From an uncultured Bacteroidales bacterium (lineage in GTDB: Bacteria > Bacteroidota > Bacteroidia > Bacteroidales > Muribaculaceae), in contig CADCFN010000007.1 in the NCBI GenBank assembly GCA_902800715.1, positions 62,001 to 126,000 on the forward strand: a stretch of 64,000 nt of DNA, in the 5' to 3' direction. Below the pieces are notes generated by a model. That model did no database searches. It saw only the letters and a list, made by a program, of their open reading frames with translations, and had not been told where the DNA came from. Below are positions 8,460 to 17,672 of this stretch, piece after piece. Position 1 is the first letter of the stretch; each line of letters starts with the position of its first letter. Position numbers and translations under genes: made by a program.

Positions 8460-8502
8460 AAATATCATGAAATAAAAACGAATGGCAGATATAACCTGCT
8501 GG

Positions 8503-9246
8503 TTAAGGAATAATCATGTCATTCTTGACAGTGGATGCGATTTCCGGTCCCAGCTTCTTCCACTCCTTGGAGTTGATATAGTCCATAATGATGTGGGCAT
8601 GCTTGACGTTGTGCATGTCACTGCCCAGGTAGTCAATCATGCCATGGCGGGCAAACCACAAGGCACTTTCACGAGCTTCCTCACCAAAGTAGCCGGTGAA
8701 GGACAGGATATTGACTTGGAAACGGGCTCCGGCATTGTGCAGCTGCTCATAACGCTTGCGCCGGCGGGAATAATAGGTGTAGCGCTCGGGGTGAGCCAGA
8801 ATGGTCTTGTAGCCCTTGACCTGCATGTCAAACAGCAAATCGTCAAGATTCATCAGTTCCTGCTGGAAGGAATTCTCCAACAGAATGTAATTACCGGGGA
8901 ATGGCATCAGGTGATCGGCGGCATATTCCTTGTCAAAGTACTCATCCATGCGGTACTCGGCACTGAGGTACAAATCGATTTCCATACCAGCGTCGGTGAC
9001 AGCATCCTTGAGCTTGAGAAATGCATCCATGAGGCTCTCACGAGTGTTTTCGAACGTCATAGCGGTCACGTGTGACGTGAGGACAACTCGGTCAATGCCC
9101 ATCTGCAACTCGGCCTCCAGCATATCCAGAGACTGCTCGATGGATTGAGAGCCATGGTCCACACCAGGAAGGATATGGCTATGAATATCGGTATGATAGA
9201 AGAGCTTTACTTGCTCTCGATTGCGCTTAAACAGTTTGCCAAACAT
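8503..9246 (-). CDS. CpsB/CapC-type tyrosine-protein phosphatase (PHP domain)
   Basis: 247 residues. PHP-fold metal-binding motifs are visible: TDIHSHILPGVDHGS near the N-terminus, LTSHV, LAHPERY and the C-terminal GSDMHN. These are the His/Asp ligands of CpsB/YwqE-type manganese-dependent phosphatases, which dephosphorylate tyrosine kinases controlling capsule or exopolysaccharide export. No polysaccharide operon adjoins it; the sugar-phosphate transferase gene at 34.9 kb is the nearest candidate partner. It is monocistronic with its own promoter and terminator. Confidence 0.85.
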   Translation of the reverse strand: MFGKLFKRNREQVKLFYHTDIHSHILPGVDHGSQSIEQSLDMLEAELQMGIDRVVLTSHVTAMTFENTRESLMDAFLKLKDAVTDAGMEIDLYLSAEYRMDEYFDKEYAADHLMPFPGNYILLENSFQQELMNLDDLLFDMQVKGYKTILAHPERYTYYSRRRKRYEQLHNAGARFQVNILSFTGYFGEEARESALWFARHGMIDYLGSDMHNVKHAHIIMDYINSKEWKKLGPEIASTVKNDMIIP

Positions 9247-9289
9247 ATATTAAAGTGCTCGTAATTTTCTAAAAATCTTAAACGACCTG

Positions 9290-9318
9290 CAAAGTTACAC
9301 TTTTTTTTTATATTACAA
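9290..9318 (-). promoter_or_regulatory. Promoter of the cpsB-like gene
   Basis: On the minus strand TTG (9316-9318) and TAACTTTG (9290-9297) are separated by 18 bases; the start codon is about 44 bases downstream. The 265-base gap 9247-9511 otherwise carries only the divergent trkA promoter. Confidence 0.6.
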
Positions 9319-9437
9319 CATGTCTATTCCATTTTTCTTATTTACAATTCATCCATGCAAGTTCAGAAAATCATGAGAAATAGTAATAAACCAGTTAAAA
9401 ATGCATAACTGAGATACAAAAAAAACGCCATAATGTC

Positions 9438-9465
9438 TTGAAAAGTAAAATAATCTATACCTTTG
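9438..9465 (+). promoter_or_regulatory. Promoter of trkA-trkH
   Basis: TTG at 9438-9440 and TACCTTTG at 9458-9465 with a slightly short 17-base spacer, 46 bases before the trkA start. Confidence 0.55.
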
Positions 9466-9511
9466 CCCGCAACAATCATCACTCCACCCATAACCTCAAT
9501 TCAGTTCAGTC

Positions 9512-10858
9512 ATGAAAGTAATCATCATAGGAGCTGGAGCCATCGGCGCTCATCTCGCCGACCTGTTCTCCAAAATTAATCAGGACATCATCATTATTGA
9601 TGAGGATGAAGAAAAGTTAGAGCGCATCCAAGCCGACTGCGACCTGATGACCATCCATGCCTCGGCAAACACGCCCATCCAGGCACTCAGGGAGGCCGGG
9701 GTGAGCCGTGCCGACCTGTTTATTGCTGTCACACCCGACGAGAACCTGAACTTGAGCCTCTGCGTGCTGGCAAAGTCACTTGGCGCACGGCAGACCGTTG
9801 CAAAGGTTGAAAATGTCGAGTTCACCGACACCAAGATTACCGAGGCCTTCAAGGCGGCAGGCATCTCATCAATCATCTATCCCGACAACCTGGCAGCCAT
9901 TGACATCATCAACGGCCTGCAACTGACATGGGCACGCCAGCGTTGGGAAGTGCATGGAGGACTGCTCACCCTATTGGGCATCAAGGTGAGGAGCGGCTGT
10001 GAGATTCTCAACCAGCCCTTCAAAGACATTTTCAAACCCGATTCACCCTATCATGTGGTCGCCATCAAACGCGGCAGCAATACCATCATCCCCTCGGGCA
10101 ACGATATGCTACTGGATGGTGATTTCGTCTACTTCATGACTACGAAGGAGTTTGTGCCCAGCATGAAACAGATTATGGGCAAGAGCCATTATCCCGATGT
10201 GAAGAGCGTCATCATCGTGGGCGGTGGCAAGACGGCTGTCAGGGTTGCCAACATGTTGCCCAATGGCGTACACGCAAAAATATTTGAGAGCAACGCCCAT
10301 CGTTGTGAGGAACTCATCGAGTTGATTGACACTGACCGCGTGATGGTCATCAATGCCGACGGGCGCTCGGTTGCCAACCTGCTCGAAGAGAACATCAAGA
10401 AGACACAAGCTTTCATCGCCCTGACAGGCAACGCCGAGGCCAACATCCTCGCCTGTCTGACCGCCAAAGAACTGGGCGTGAGCAAGACCATCGCCATGAT
10501 TGACAACATGGACTATGTGGGCATCGCCGGCAACGTGGATATCGGCACCATCATCAACAAACAGGCCTTGACGGCAAGCCACATTTACCAATTGCTGCTC
10601 AACGGCGACGTGCGCAACATCCGCAACCTGATGACCGTCAATGCCGATGTTGCCGAGTTCACCGCACATCCCAACTCACGCATCACGCGCAAAAAAGTGC
10701 GCGACCTGGATTTCCCGCGCGAAGCAGAGCTGGGTGGCTTGGTGAGGAGTGGAAAGGGTATGCTCGTCAACGGCGAGACCCAAATCGAGCCTGGTGACAT
10801 CGTGGTCGTATTCTGCCACGGGACCGAAATCAGCAAGATAGAGAAATTCTTCATTTAG
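9512..10858 (+). CDS. trkA: TrkA, potassium uptake regulatory subunit
   Basis: 448 residues, a duplicated RCK protein. The first Rossmann domain begins MKVIIIGAGAIGAHLADLFS (GxGxxG nucleotide-binding loop with acidic IIIIDED strand end), followed by a TrkA-C domain; the second Rossmann domain begins VIIVGGGKTAVRVAN near residue 230, followed by a second TrkA-C domain at the C-terminus. It forms the cytoplasmic nucleotide-gated ring on TrkH. The trkH gene starts 10 bases downstream, so the two are one operon. Confidence 0.95.
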   Translation: MKVIIIGAGAIGAHLADLFSKINQDIIIIDEDEEKLERIQADCDLMTIHASANTPIQALREAGVSRADLFIAVTPDENLNLSLCVLAKSLGARQTVAKVENVEFTDTKITEAFKAAGISSIIYPDNLAAIDIINGLQLTWARQRWEVHGGLLTLLGIKVRSGCEILNQPFKDIFKPDSPYHVVAIKRGSNTIIPSGNDMLLDGDFVYFMTTKEFVPSMKQIMGKSHYPDVKSVIIVGGGKTAVRVANMLPNGVHAKIFESNAHRCEELIELIDTDRVMVINADGRSVANLLEENIKKTQAFIALTGNAEANILACLTAKELGVSKTIAMIDNMDYVGIAGNVDIGTIINKQALTASHIYQLLLNGDVRNIRNLMTVNADVAEFTAHPNSRITRKKVRDLDFPREAELGGLVRSGKGMLVNGETQIEPGDIVVVFCHGTEISKIEKFFI

Positions 10859-10868
10859 TTCTAGCAAG

Positions 10869-12326
10869 ATGTTCAACTGGCGATTAATCTTCAAGATATT
10901 GGGCACGCTGCTATGGATTGAAGCAGCATTCATGACGCTGTGCCTCATCTTTGCCCTTTACCATGCTGAAAGCGACATTATGCCTTTCACTATCACCGTG
11001 GGCATCACCTTACTTGCAGGCTTGGTGCTGAGGCTGCTGGGCAGGCATTCCACCAACAGTTTGAGCCGACGCGATGCTTATCTGCTGGTCTCGATTGTAT
11101 GGATTGTATTCGCGAGCTTCGGCATGCTGCCGTTCCTCATCGGCGGATACATCAGTCATGTGACCGACGCTTTCTTTGAGACCATGTCAGGCTTGACGAC
11201 CACAGGCGCCACAATTATCGACCAAGTAGAAGGCTTGCCCCATGGCATACTCTTCTGGCGCTCGTTGACTCAGTGGATTGGAGGTCTGGGAATTGTGTTC
11301 TTTACGATTGCCATCATCCCGTCGTTTGTGGGCGGTTCCATCAAGGTGTTTGCCGCCGAGGTTACGGGCCCCATCAAGAGCAAACTGCACCCGCGGCTGA
11401 CGACCACAGCCAAGGCCCTGTGGGGCGTATATCTGCTATTGACTGTAGCGTGCGCATTCTGCTTCTTCCTGTTCGGCATGAGTCCGTTTGATGCCGTCAA
11501 TTATTCGATGACCATCACCGCGACAGGCGGCTTTGCTACCCACGATGCAAGTACGGGTTACTTTCATAATCCGGCTATCGACTACACAGCCATTATCTTC
11601 ATGTTCCTCTCGGGCGTAAGCTTTGCCCTACTCTATGCGGCCCTGTTCAAGGGCAAGGTGAAGCATTTGCTCAAGAATGCTGAGTTCCGCCTCTATTCGG
11701 CTCTGGTACTGGCATCCACTGCCCTTATCATCTATTTCCTGCTGAGGTATAATGATTACGATGTCAGTGACGCCATCCGTGTCGCCCTGTTCCAGGTCGT
11801 GTCATTCATCACCACTACCGGTATGTTCAATGAGGATGCAGCACAGTGGCACCATATCACCTGGGTTATTCTAAGCCTGTGCATGTTCTTCGGCGGGTGT
11901 GCCGGCAGCACGGCGGGCGGTTTCAAGTGTGCACGTGGCGTGATTGCCCTGAAAGTCCTGCGAAACGAGATTCGCCGCATGCTTCATCCCAAAGCATTGC
12001 TGCCTCTAAAGGTCAATGATTCGACAGTACACAGCCCTGCACAAATCACGTTGATGGCCTTCTTCATCGCTTATATCACCCTGTGTTTCACCGCCTATTT
12101 CATCATGATTCTAGCCGGTGTGGACAGCACCAACTCCATCACCATTGCCCTGAGTTGCGGCAGCAACGTGGGCCCCACCCTGGGACTAGAAATCGGGCCG
12201 ACGATGTCGTGGAGCATCCTGCCGACCATGGTCAAGTGGATTCTGTCGGCGTTGATGCTCATGGGACGTCTTGAAATCTTCACCGTGCTGGTCATTTTCA
12301 CGCCCTGGTTCTGGAAAAGCCACTGA
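10869..12326 (+). CDS. trkH: TrkH, potassium channel subunit
   Basis: 485 residues with about ten hydrophobic segments arranged as four pore-loop repeats; selectivity-filter-like stretches are [27 protein letters not shown] and [11 protein letters not shown]. It is the membrane subunit of the Trk/Ktr K+ uptake system, gated by TrkA. The length and C-terminal [17 protein letters not shown] block are typical for the family. Confidence 0.95.
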   Translation: MFNWRLIFKILGTLLWIEAAFMTLCLIFALYHAESDIMPFTITVGITLLAGLVLRLLGRHSTNSLSRRDAYLLVSIVWIVFASFGMLPFLIGGYISHVTDAFFETMSGLTTTGATIIDQVEGLPHGILFWRSLTQWIGGLGIVFFTIAIIPSFVGGSIKVFAAEVTGPIKSKLHPRLTTTAKALWGVYLLLTVACAFCFFLFGMSPFDAVNYSMTITATGGFATHDASTGYFHNPAIDYTAIIFMFLSGVSFALLYAALFKGKVKHLLKNAEFRLYSALVLASTALIIYFLLRYNDYDVSDAIRVALFQVVSFITTTGMFNEDAAQWHHITWVILSLCMFFGGCAGSTAGGFKCARGVIALKVLRNEIRRMLHPKALLPLKVNDSTVHSPAQITLMAFFIAYITLCFTAYFIMILAGVDSTNSITIALSCGSNVGPTLGLEIGPTMSWSILPTMVKWILSALMLMGRLEIFTVLVIFTPWFWKSH

Positions 12327-12384
12327 TAATCAAAAACATTATCAAAAAAAGCAGAAAAAATTTTTCCAGTTCAAAAAATGGTTG

Positions 12385-12392
12385 TACCTTTG
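12385..12392 (+). promoter_or_regulatory. Promoter -7 element of rpmE2
   Basis: TACCTTTG at 12385-12392 matches TAnnTTTG; no clear -33 element. Start codon is 77 bases downstream. Confidence 0.5.
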
Positions 12393-12468
12393 CACGCCAT
12401 TACAAAAAAGAGGCGTTTACCACCGCCAAAATATTGTAAGTTTAACATTTAAAGATATATCTAAAAAA

Positions 12469-12723
12469 ATGAAGAAAGATATCCATCCCAGCAACTATCG
12501 CGAGGTTGCTTTCAAGGACATGTCTAACGAGGAGGTTTTCATCACTCGCAGCACTGTTAACACCAAGGAGACCATCGACATCGACGGTAAGACATATCCC
12601 CTGGTGAAGCTCGAGATCACCAACACCTCTCACCCGTTCTTCACCGGTAAGCAGAAGCTCGTCGACACCGCAGGTCGCGTGGACAAGTTCATGCAGCGCT
12701 ACGGCAACCGCAAGAAGAAATAA
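12469..12723 (+). CDS. rpmE2: Ribosomal protein bL31, type B
   Basis: 84 residues starting [19 protein letters not shown]. The start at 12469 is chosen because the open frame upstream covers the promoter and has no homology. The protein has the 80-90-residue length of type B L31 and no Cys residues, so it is the zinc-independent (C-) form. [16 protein letters not shown]-like and [16 protein letters not shown] blocks are characteristic. Component of the large subunit central protuberance. Confidence 0.93.
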   Translation: MKKDIHPSNYREVAFKDMSNEEVFITRSTVNTKETIDIDGKTYPLVKLEITNTSHPFFTGKQKLVDTAGRVDKFMQRYGNRKKK

Positions 12724-12782
12724 GACAGAAAAATGGCATTACCGCCGTGAGCGCTCACGGCAGTTACTACAAGACACAGCGA

Positions 12783-12824
12783 CGCGCCCTTCCCGTCAAA
12801 CAGGAGGGCGCGCCACTTGTTTTA
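12783..12824 (+). terminator. Terminator of rpmE2
   Basis: An 8-bp GC-rich stem (12783-12790/12805-12812) followed by a TTGTTTTA run; a second palindrome (12748-12765) precedes it. The remaining bases to 12945 show nothing further. Confidence 0.6.
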
Positions 12825-12945
12825 TCCAGGCTCCTTTAACGTGAGTTAGATGGAATTACACTCCAGATATCAACGAGTTGGTCTGCGGACACATTGGATA
12901 TCAGCACTTTAGATTAATTGAACTAAAGTTATTATACGAGTCTCT

Positions 12946-14034
12946 TTAGGCGATAATATTTATATAGGACTGAACCAGACCGGTTACTGCTCCGTCAACA
13001 CCCATTCGATAGCAGGCGAAACCCGTCAGCAATGCCCCCGCGGCAATCAATAACGGGCGCTTGAATGCCTGCCACCCGAGCTCACGCCACGACTTGCGGT
13101 TAATCACACCGACGATTTCGGCCAGCAACCACATGAGCATCAGCACATCGGCAATAATCATTAAGTCTTGCCAGAATTCCATCACCATATCACCCGGCTC
13201 AACGAGAAGGCTATTGACCGCATAGAAAATCCTCACCATCAGCCTGTAAATCAAGACACCGAAGGGTATAATCATCAGCACGCGCCAAAAGGTTCCCCAC
13301 CAGCCATAGCCGAACAGTTGCTTATAATTGATTAACAGCATGATAGGAACAACAACAGTTACGGTGGAGCCTATAATGATATCGACACCAAGCGAGAAGA
13401 GCACGGCTATCGGCTCAAGTAAAAATGTTCCTATCAGAAGGAACTGAGTAGCCGAAAACACCTGAATGAAAAATCCTTGCGGCAGGTTGTGACCGGGATA
13501 AGCCGGAGCACTACGGAACAATATCCATATGGGAATGATACAATAGGAAAAGGCGACTAAGGTAACCCATTCAATGTGATTTAACAGCCAAGTGGTCACC
13601 AAATCCCAATAGTAAATCAGTCCTGTCGATGTGATAGGATCGGCAGCGGACTGAGAGTTGGCGTCAGTCATCCAGTTGTCGGCCAACATCGCAATCAGCC
13701 CCACAATGACCATCATCTTGACGGGCGGGAAACTGACCTGACGCTTGCCACTGATGTAGTCACGAATCAAGTAACCCGGACGCCACAACAGTTGCCACAA
13801 CGTGTAGGGCAACGAGCGTGTGCCCACGCCCCACACATCCATGATGCCCTGCCACACGCTGCGCCAAGTGATAGGGCCATGGACCGCCTTCTGGCCGCAA
13901 CGTGGACAATAGTTGTTCTCGCTCTCTGCACCGCAGTTGCAACAGCCGTGATGTATGTGGCTGTCATGGTACTCAAACGGGTTCTCCTGCCATGCCTTGA
14001 AACGACGATAGAGTTTTTTGAGGTCAGATAACAT
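12946..14034 (-). CDS. DUF3667-like membrane protein with N-terminal zinc ribbon
   Basis: 362 residues from ATG at 14034 (MLSDLKKLYRRFKAWQENPF). This start is preferred because it overlaps the end of the upstream gene by 11 bases, indicating translational coupling; the longer open frame lies inside that gene. The N-terminus has a zinc ribbon, CCNCGAESENNYCPRCGQ (two CxxC pairs), followed by ITWRSVWQGIMDVWGVGTRS and about six to seven hydrophobic helices. This layout matches the DUF3667 family of Bacteroidetes membrane proteins, whose function is unknown. Confidence 0.75.
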   Translation of the reverse strand: MLSDLKKLYRRFKAWQENPFEYHDSHIHHGCCNCGAESENNYCPRCGQKAVHGPITWRSVWQGIMDVWGVGTRSLPYTLWQLLWRPGYLIRDYISGKRQVSFPPVKMMVIVGLIAMLADNWMTDANSQSAADPITSTGLIYYWDLVTTWLLNHIEWVTLVAFSYCIIPIWILFRSAPAYPGHNLPQGFFIQVFSATQFLLIGTFLLEPIAVLFSLGVDIIIGSTVTVVVPIMLLINYKQLFGYGWWGTFWRVLMIIPFGVLIYRLMVRIFYAVNSLLVEPGDMVMEFWQDLMIIADVLMLMWLLAEIVGVINRKSWRELGWQAFKRPLLIAAGALLTGFACYRMGVDGAVTGLVQSYINIIA

Positions 14035-14611
14035 CGTCGGTGTGTTGAATTTGCTCCACGGCAGTTGTTGTATTACGGCGTACACGGCGCTCGGCAAGGT
14101 ACTCCTGGAGGCTGGTGAAGTTGAACAGCAGCAGGCAGATGCCAGTGATGAGCACAACAGTAGAGACATTCTCACGCAAGGACGGCACCGTGAGCGACAA
14201 GATGCCACACAATACCACGATTAATGGACACACATGATACCAGCCCTTGATGTCCAAGCTACTGCGTGATAGCAACAAGTAGACGACATGAAATAGCCCC
14301 AGCACCACCAGCAGAACGCCCATGAGCAACTGCAGGATTTCATCAAACTTATCGGGTTTAATCATCATGACCAAACCGAAGCACAGACCACCCACTGCAG
14401 GCAACACACCCAAGTAATCGGCACTAGTGCGGGCATCGGCATGACGCACAGCTACCATAATGAGATAGGCGACTGCCGGCAAGAGGAACATGGCCCCAAT
14501 GATGCGTGAGCCCCAAATCAAGACATTGGGCACACTGTGAAAAATAATGAGGATAATGCCTGCAAGCAGCAAAATCACGTTAGTAAGAAGGTTAATACTT
14601 ACTTTTTTCAT
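14024..14611 (-). CDS. Small multi-pass membrane protein (DUF308/HdeD-like)
   Basis: 195 residues with five or six hydrophobic helices in pairs (e.g. VILLLAGIILIIFHSV, LLMGVLLVVLGLFHVVYLL, ICLLLFNFTSL) and a hydrophilic C-terminus. The repeated two-helix pattern with short polar loops recalls HdeD/DUF308 proteins; this is a similarity of layout, not a firm assignment. It is the first gene of a two-gene unit with the zinc-ribbon membrane protein, whose start codon it overlaps. Confidence 0.7.
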   Translation of the reverse strand: MKKVSINLLTNVILLLAGIILIIFHSVPNVLIWGSRIIGAMFLLPAVAYLIMVAVRHADARTSADYLGVLPAVGGLCFGLVMMIKPDKFDEILQLLMGVLLVVLGLFHVVYLLLSRSSLDIKGWYHVCPLIVVLCGILSLTVPSLRENVSTVVLITGICLLLFNFTSLQEYLAERRVRRNTTTAVEQIQHTDDVI

Positions 14612-14654
14612 TGATTTCTGTAAGGTGAAATATTAATTGTTAATAATTTTTCCA

Positions 14655-14662
14655 CAAAAATA
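14655..14662 (-). promoter_or_regulatory. Promoter -7 element for the membrane-protein pair
   Basis: TATTTTTG on the minus strand, 43 bases before the start codon at 14611. Confidence 0.45.
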
Positions 14663-14705
14663 AGATAAAAACGACTATCTTCAAAAAATATTACTCAAAA
14701 AGTTG

Positions 14706-14713
14706 TATCTTTG
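14706..14713 (+). promoter_or_regulatory. Promoter -7 element abutting the diacylglycerol kinase start
   Basis: TATCTTTG ends only 3 bases before GTG 14717 and 9 bases before ATG 14723. An in-frame TGA at 14714-14716 excludes any earlier start, so a transcript from this promoter would be leaderless or nearly so. Confidence 0.5.
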
Positions 14714-14722
14714 TGAGTGAAT

Positions 14723-15625
14723 ATGACAAAGCGCAGGCACATACTCGCTATCATCAACCCTGTGTCGGGAACCGGCAGCAAGGACAAGATTCCGCGTCTC
14801 ATTGACACAGTGGTTGACCAAGAAAAGAATGACGTGAGCATTGTCATGAGCGAATATGCCGGTCATGCCCGCGAAATTGCAACCCAAGCCGTGAATGACG
14901 GCATCGAAATCGTGATTGCCATCGGCGGTGACGGCACAGTCAACGAGGTGGGCAGTGCCCTGTGTGGAACAGACACCGCCCTTGCCATCGTGCCCAGCGG
15001 GTCGGGCAACGGCTTGGCACGCCACCTGCGCATTTCGATGAATGCCAGCCGCGCGCTCCAAGTGCTCAACAACGGAGTTGTGGGACAATTTGACTACTGC
15101 AGGATAAACGATAAGCCATTCTTCTGCACCTGCGGCATGGGCTTTGATGCAGCAGTAAGCTATAAGTTTTCCAACGAGGGCACCCGTGGTTTCATCACCT
15201 ATATCAAGACGGCGCTGAGCGAATACATCAAATACCAGCCTCAAGATTACGTCATCAACATTGACGGCACCGAGTTAAAGGAAAAAGCCTTTGTCATCGC
15301 ATGCTGCAATGCGGCTCAATATGGCAACAACGCCTACATTGCGCCTCGCGCCACCATGCAGGACGGCTTGATTGATGTAACCGTGATGCACCCGTTCAAC
15401 ATGATTGAGAGTCCGCTCATCGGTGCCCGCCTGTTCCTGCGCCAGCTCAATCATGATAACCACGTGAGCATCTATCGTGGTAAGCACGTCATCATTGAGC
15501 GAAATCAAGACGACATCGTCCATATTGACGGCGACCCGCGGGTGATGCCGGCTCGGGTAGAGATTGAGAACGTCAGCCGCGGCATCCACATTCTGGTTCC
15601 GCCGTCCTTGCCCGATGATGTCTAG
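14723..15625 (+). CDS. Diacylglycerol kinase family lipid kinase
   Basis: 300 residues from ATG 14723 (MTKRRHILAIINPVSGTGSK); GTG 14717 would add two residues. The DAGK catalytic domain shows the GGDGTVNEVGSAL nucleotide-binding loop and VPSGSGNGLARHL, and the C-terminal half has the beta-sandwich typical of YegS/DgkB/sphingosine-kinase-like proteins. Likely phosphorylates diacylglycerol or a related lipid (Bacteroidales make sphingolipids, so a sphingoid substrate is possible). Monocistronic, followed by the glucan operon. Confidence 0.85.
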   Translation: MTKRRHILAIINPVSGTGSKDKIPRLIDTVVDQEKNDVSIVMSEYAGHAREIATQAVNDGIEIVIAIGGDGTVNEVGSALCGTDTALAIVPSGSGNGLARHLRISMNASRALQVLNNGVVGQFDYCRINDKPFFCTCGMGFDAAVSYKFSNEGTRGFITYIKTALSEYIKYQPQDYVINIDGTELKEKAFVIACCNAAQYGNNAYIAPRATMQDGLIDVTVMHPFNMIESPLIGARLFLRQLNHDNHVSIYRGKHVIIERNQDDIVHIDGDPRVMPARVEIENVSRGIHILVPPSLPDDV

Positions 15626-15700
15626 CTTTCCTCTATCCTGAAAATGATACATTACCATGACTTTAATTGAAAAATAAGTATAACCATAAATAATAATGAG

Positions 15701-17659
15701 ATGAGTTATCTGAAATTTGATAAAAACCTGATGATCAACCTGCAGCAGTCGCTGCCCAAGGAGATGCTGCGCACCAACCAGTCGGGCGCCTATCACTGCA
15801 CGACTATTGTGGGCTGCAACACCCGCAAGCAGCACGGTCTGCTGGTCATTCCGGTGCCAGAACTTGACGACAACAACCATGTGTTGCTGTCGACGCTCGA
15901 CGAGACCGTCATCCAACACGGAGCTCCGTTCAACCTGGGTCTGCACCGCTACAAGGGGGACACCTACAACCCCAATGGTCACAAGTACATCCGCGAGTAT
16001 GATTGCGAGCGCGTACCGACGACAACCTACCGTGTGGGTGGCGTTATTCTCAAGAAAGAGAAGATTTTCATTACCCACGAGAACCGCATCCTGATCCGTT
16101 ACACACTGGTGGATGCCCACTCTGCAACGACACTGCAATTCAGGCCCTTCCTGGCGTTCCGCAACGCCAACGACCTGTGTGTAGAGAATGCAGTTGCCAG
16201 CCGTGAATACCAAGAGGTGTCGAACGGTATTGCCACATGCATGTACAACGGTTATCCTACCTTGTATATGCAGATGAACCACAAGCCCCGCTTCGTGTTT
16301 GACCCGCACTGGTACAAGAATATCGAGTATATCAAGGACCAGGAGCGCGGCATCCCCTACAGCGAGGACCTGTATGTGCCCGGCTATTTCGAGGTCGATA
16401 TCAAGAAAGGCGAGCCTCTCATCTTCTCGGCCGGTGTCGAGGAGGTAAACACCCGCACCCTTACCAAGATGTATGAGGACGAAATCAAGCCTCGCACGCC
16501 TCGCACAAGCTTCTATAACTGCATGAAGAACAGCGCCAAGCAGTTCTACATCACCAACAAAGAGGGACATTACCTGCTGGCAGGATATCCCTGGTTCAAA
16601 ATCCGTGCCCGTGACGAGTTCATTGCTCTGCCGGGCTGCACACTGTCGGTACACCACCGCCAGGACTTTGAGCTCATCATGGATACCGCCCAGCGCGCTC
16701 TCAACGACTGGATGCGCGATGGCACGCTTGACAAGCACCTCGACGGCCTGGAACTGCCCGATATCCCCTTGTGGGCTATCTGGACAGTACAGCGCTATGC
16801 CCATGACCTGAATGCCGATGCTGCCCGCGAGCGCTACGGCCAGCTGGTCAAGGACCTCATCAATTTCATTGCCGACGGCCGTCATCCCAACCTCAAACTC
16901 GAGCCTAACGGCCTGGTTGCCACCGACGGCACCAAGCATCCCGTTTCGTGGATGAACAGTACCCACCCTGACGGCACTCCGCTCATTCCCCGCACGGGTT
17001 ATCTTGTGGAATTCAATGCCTTGTGGTACAACGCCCTGCGCTTTGCTACCGAGGAACTGTTCAACGGTCGAGAGGAGGAGAAAGAATTCATTGAACGCTG
17101 CAATGAGATTGCCGACAAGTGCAAACCCGCCTTCATTGAGACGTTCATGACCGATTACGGCTACCTGTATGACTATGTGAACGGCAGCTACACTGAATTG
17201 AGCGTGCGTCCCAATATGATTATTGCCGCCGCTACCGACTACAGCCCACTAGACCGTCGTCAGCGCAAACGCGTGCTTGACATTACTACCCGTGAGTTGC
17301 TGACGCCCAAGGGCTTGCGCACCTTGAGCCCCAACAGCTACGGCTACATACCCTGGTACCTGGGAACTCCCGAGGAGCGCCAGACAGCCTACTATGCCGG
17401 CAGTGCCCGTCCCTGGCTGATGGACTTCTACAGCAAGGCCTACATCCGCGTGTTCGGCCTGAACAGCATCTCGTTCATCGAGCGCATGATGATTGGCTTT
17501 GAGGATGAGATGAAGGAAGGCTGCATCGGTTCACTGAGTGAACTCTACGACGGCAACCCGCCCTTTACAGGCCGTGGTGCTGTGAGCTTCGCCCCCAACG
17601 TAGGCGGTATCCTGCGCGTCCTGCGCACATTCAAGAACCTCCACATTATTGACGAATAA
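15701..17659 (+). CDS. Glycogen debranching enzyme (amylo-alpha-1,6-glucosidase type)
   Basis: 652 residues. The N-terminal third is a beta-rich GDE_N-type domain (GAYHCTTIVGCNTRKQHGLL near residue 27 is the typical opening). The C-terminal two thirds form the (alpha/alpha)6 catalytic domain with the blocks GYPWFKIRARDEFIALPG, LVATDGTKHPVSWMNSTH and RPNMIIAAATDYSPL. This is the Bacteroidetes/archaeal debranching enzyme type. It removes alpha-1,6 branches of glycogen-like glucan. First gene of a three-gene run with a glucan synthase (13 bases downstream) and a GH57 amylase. Confidence 0.9.
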   Translation: MSYLKFDKNLMINLQQSLPKEMLRTNQSGAYHCTTIVGCNTRKQHGLLVIPVPELDDNNHVLLSTLDETVIQHGAPFNLGLHRYKGDTYNPNGHKYIREYDCERVPTTTYRVGGVILKKEKIFITHENRILIRYTLVDAHSATTLQFRPFLAFRNANDLCVENAVASREYQEVSNGIATCMYNGYPTLYMQMNHKPRFVFDPHWYKNIEYIKDQERGIPYSEDLYVPGYFEVDIKKGEPLIFSAGVEEVNTRTLTKMYEDEIKPRTPRTSFYNCMKNSAKQFYITNKEGHYLLAGYPWFKIRARDEFIALPGCTLSVHHRQDFELIMDTAQRALNDWMRDGTLDKHLDGLELPDIPLWAIWTVQRYAHDLNADAARERYGQLVKDLINFIADGRHPNLKLEPNGLVATDGTKHPVSWMNSTHPDGTPLIPRTGYLVEFNALWYNALRFATEELFNGREEEKEFIERCNEIADKCKPAFIETFMTDYGYLYDYVNGSYTELSVRPNMIIAAATDYSPLDRRQRKRVLDITTRELLTPKGLRTLSPNSYGYIPWYLGTPEERQTAYYAGSARPWLMDFYSKAYIRVFGLNSISFIERMMIGFEDEMKEGCIGSLSELYDGNPPFTGRGAVSFAPNVGGILRVLRTFKNLHIIDE

Positions 17660-17672
17660 AACTTCAAGAGAT

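Noticed and set aside
12095-12274. Possible small genes inside trkH in other frames
   Set aside because: Low-complexity shadow translations with no homology.
15275-16966. 563-residue antisense open frame
   Set aside because: Crosses the diacylglycerol kinase and debranching genes on the opposite strand and reads as their shadow.
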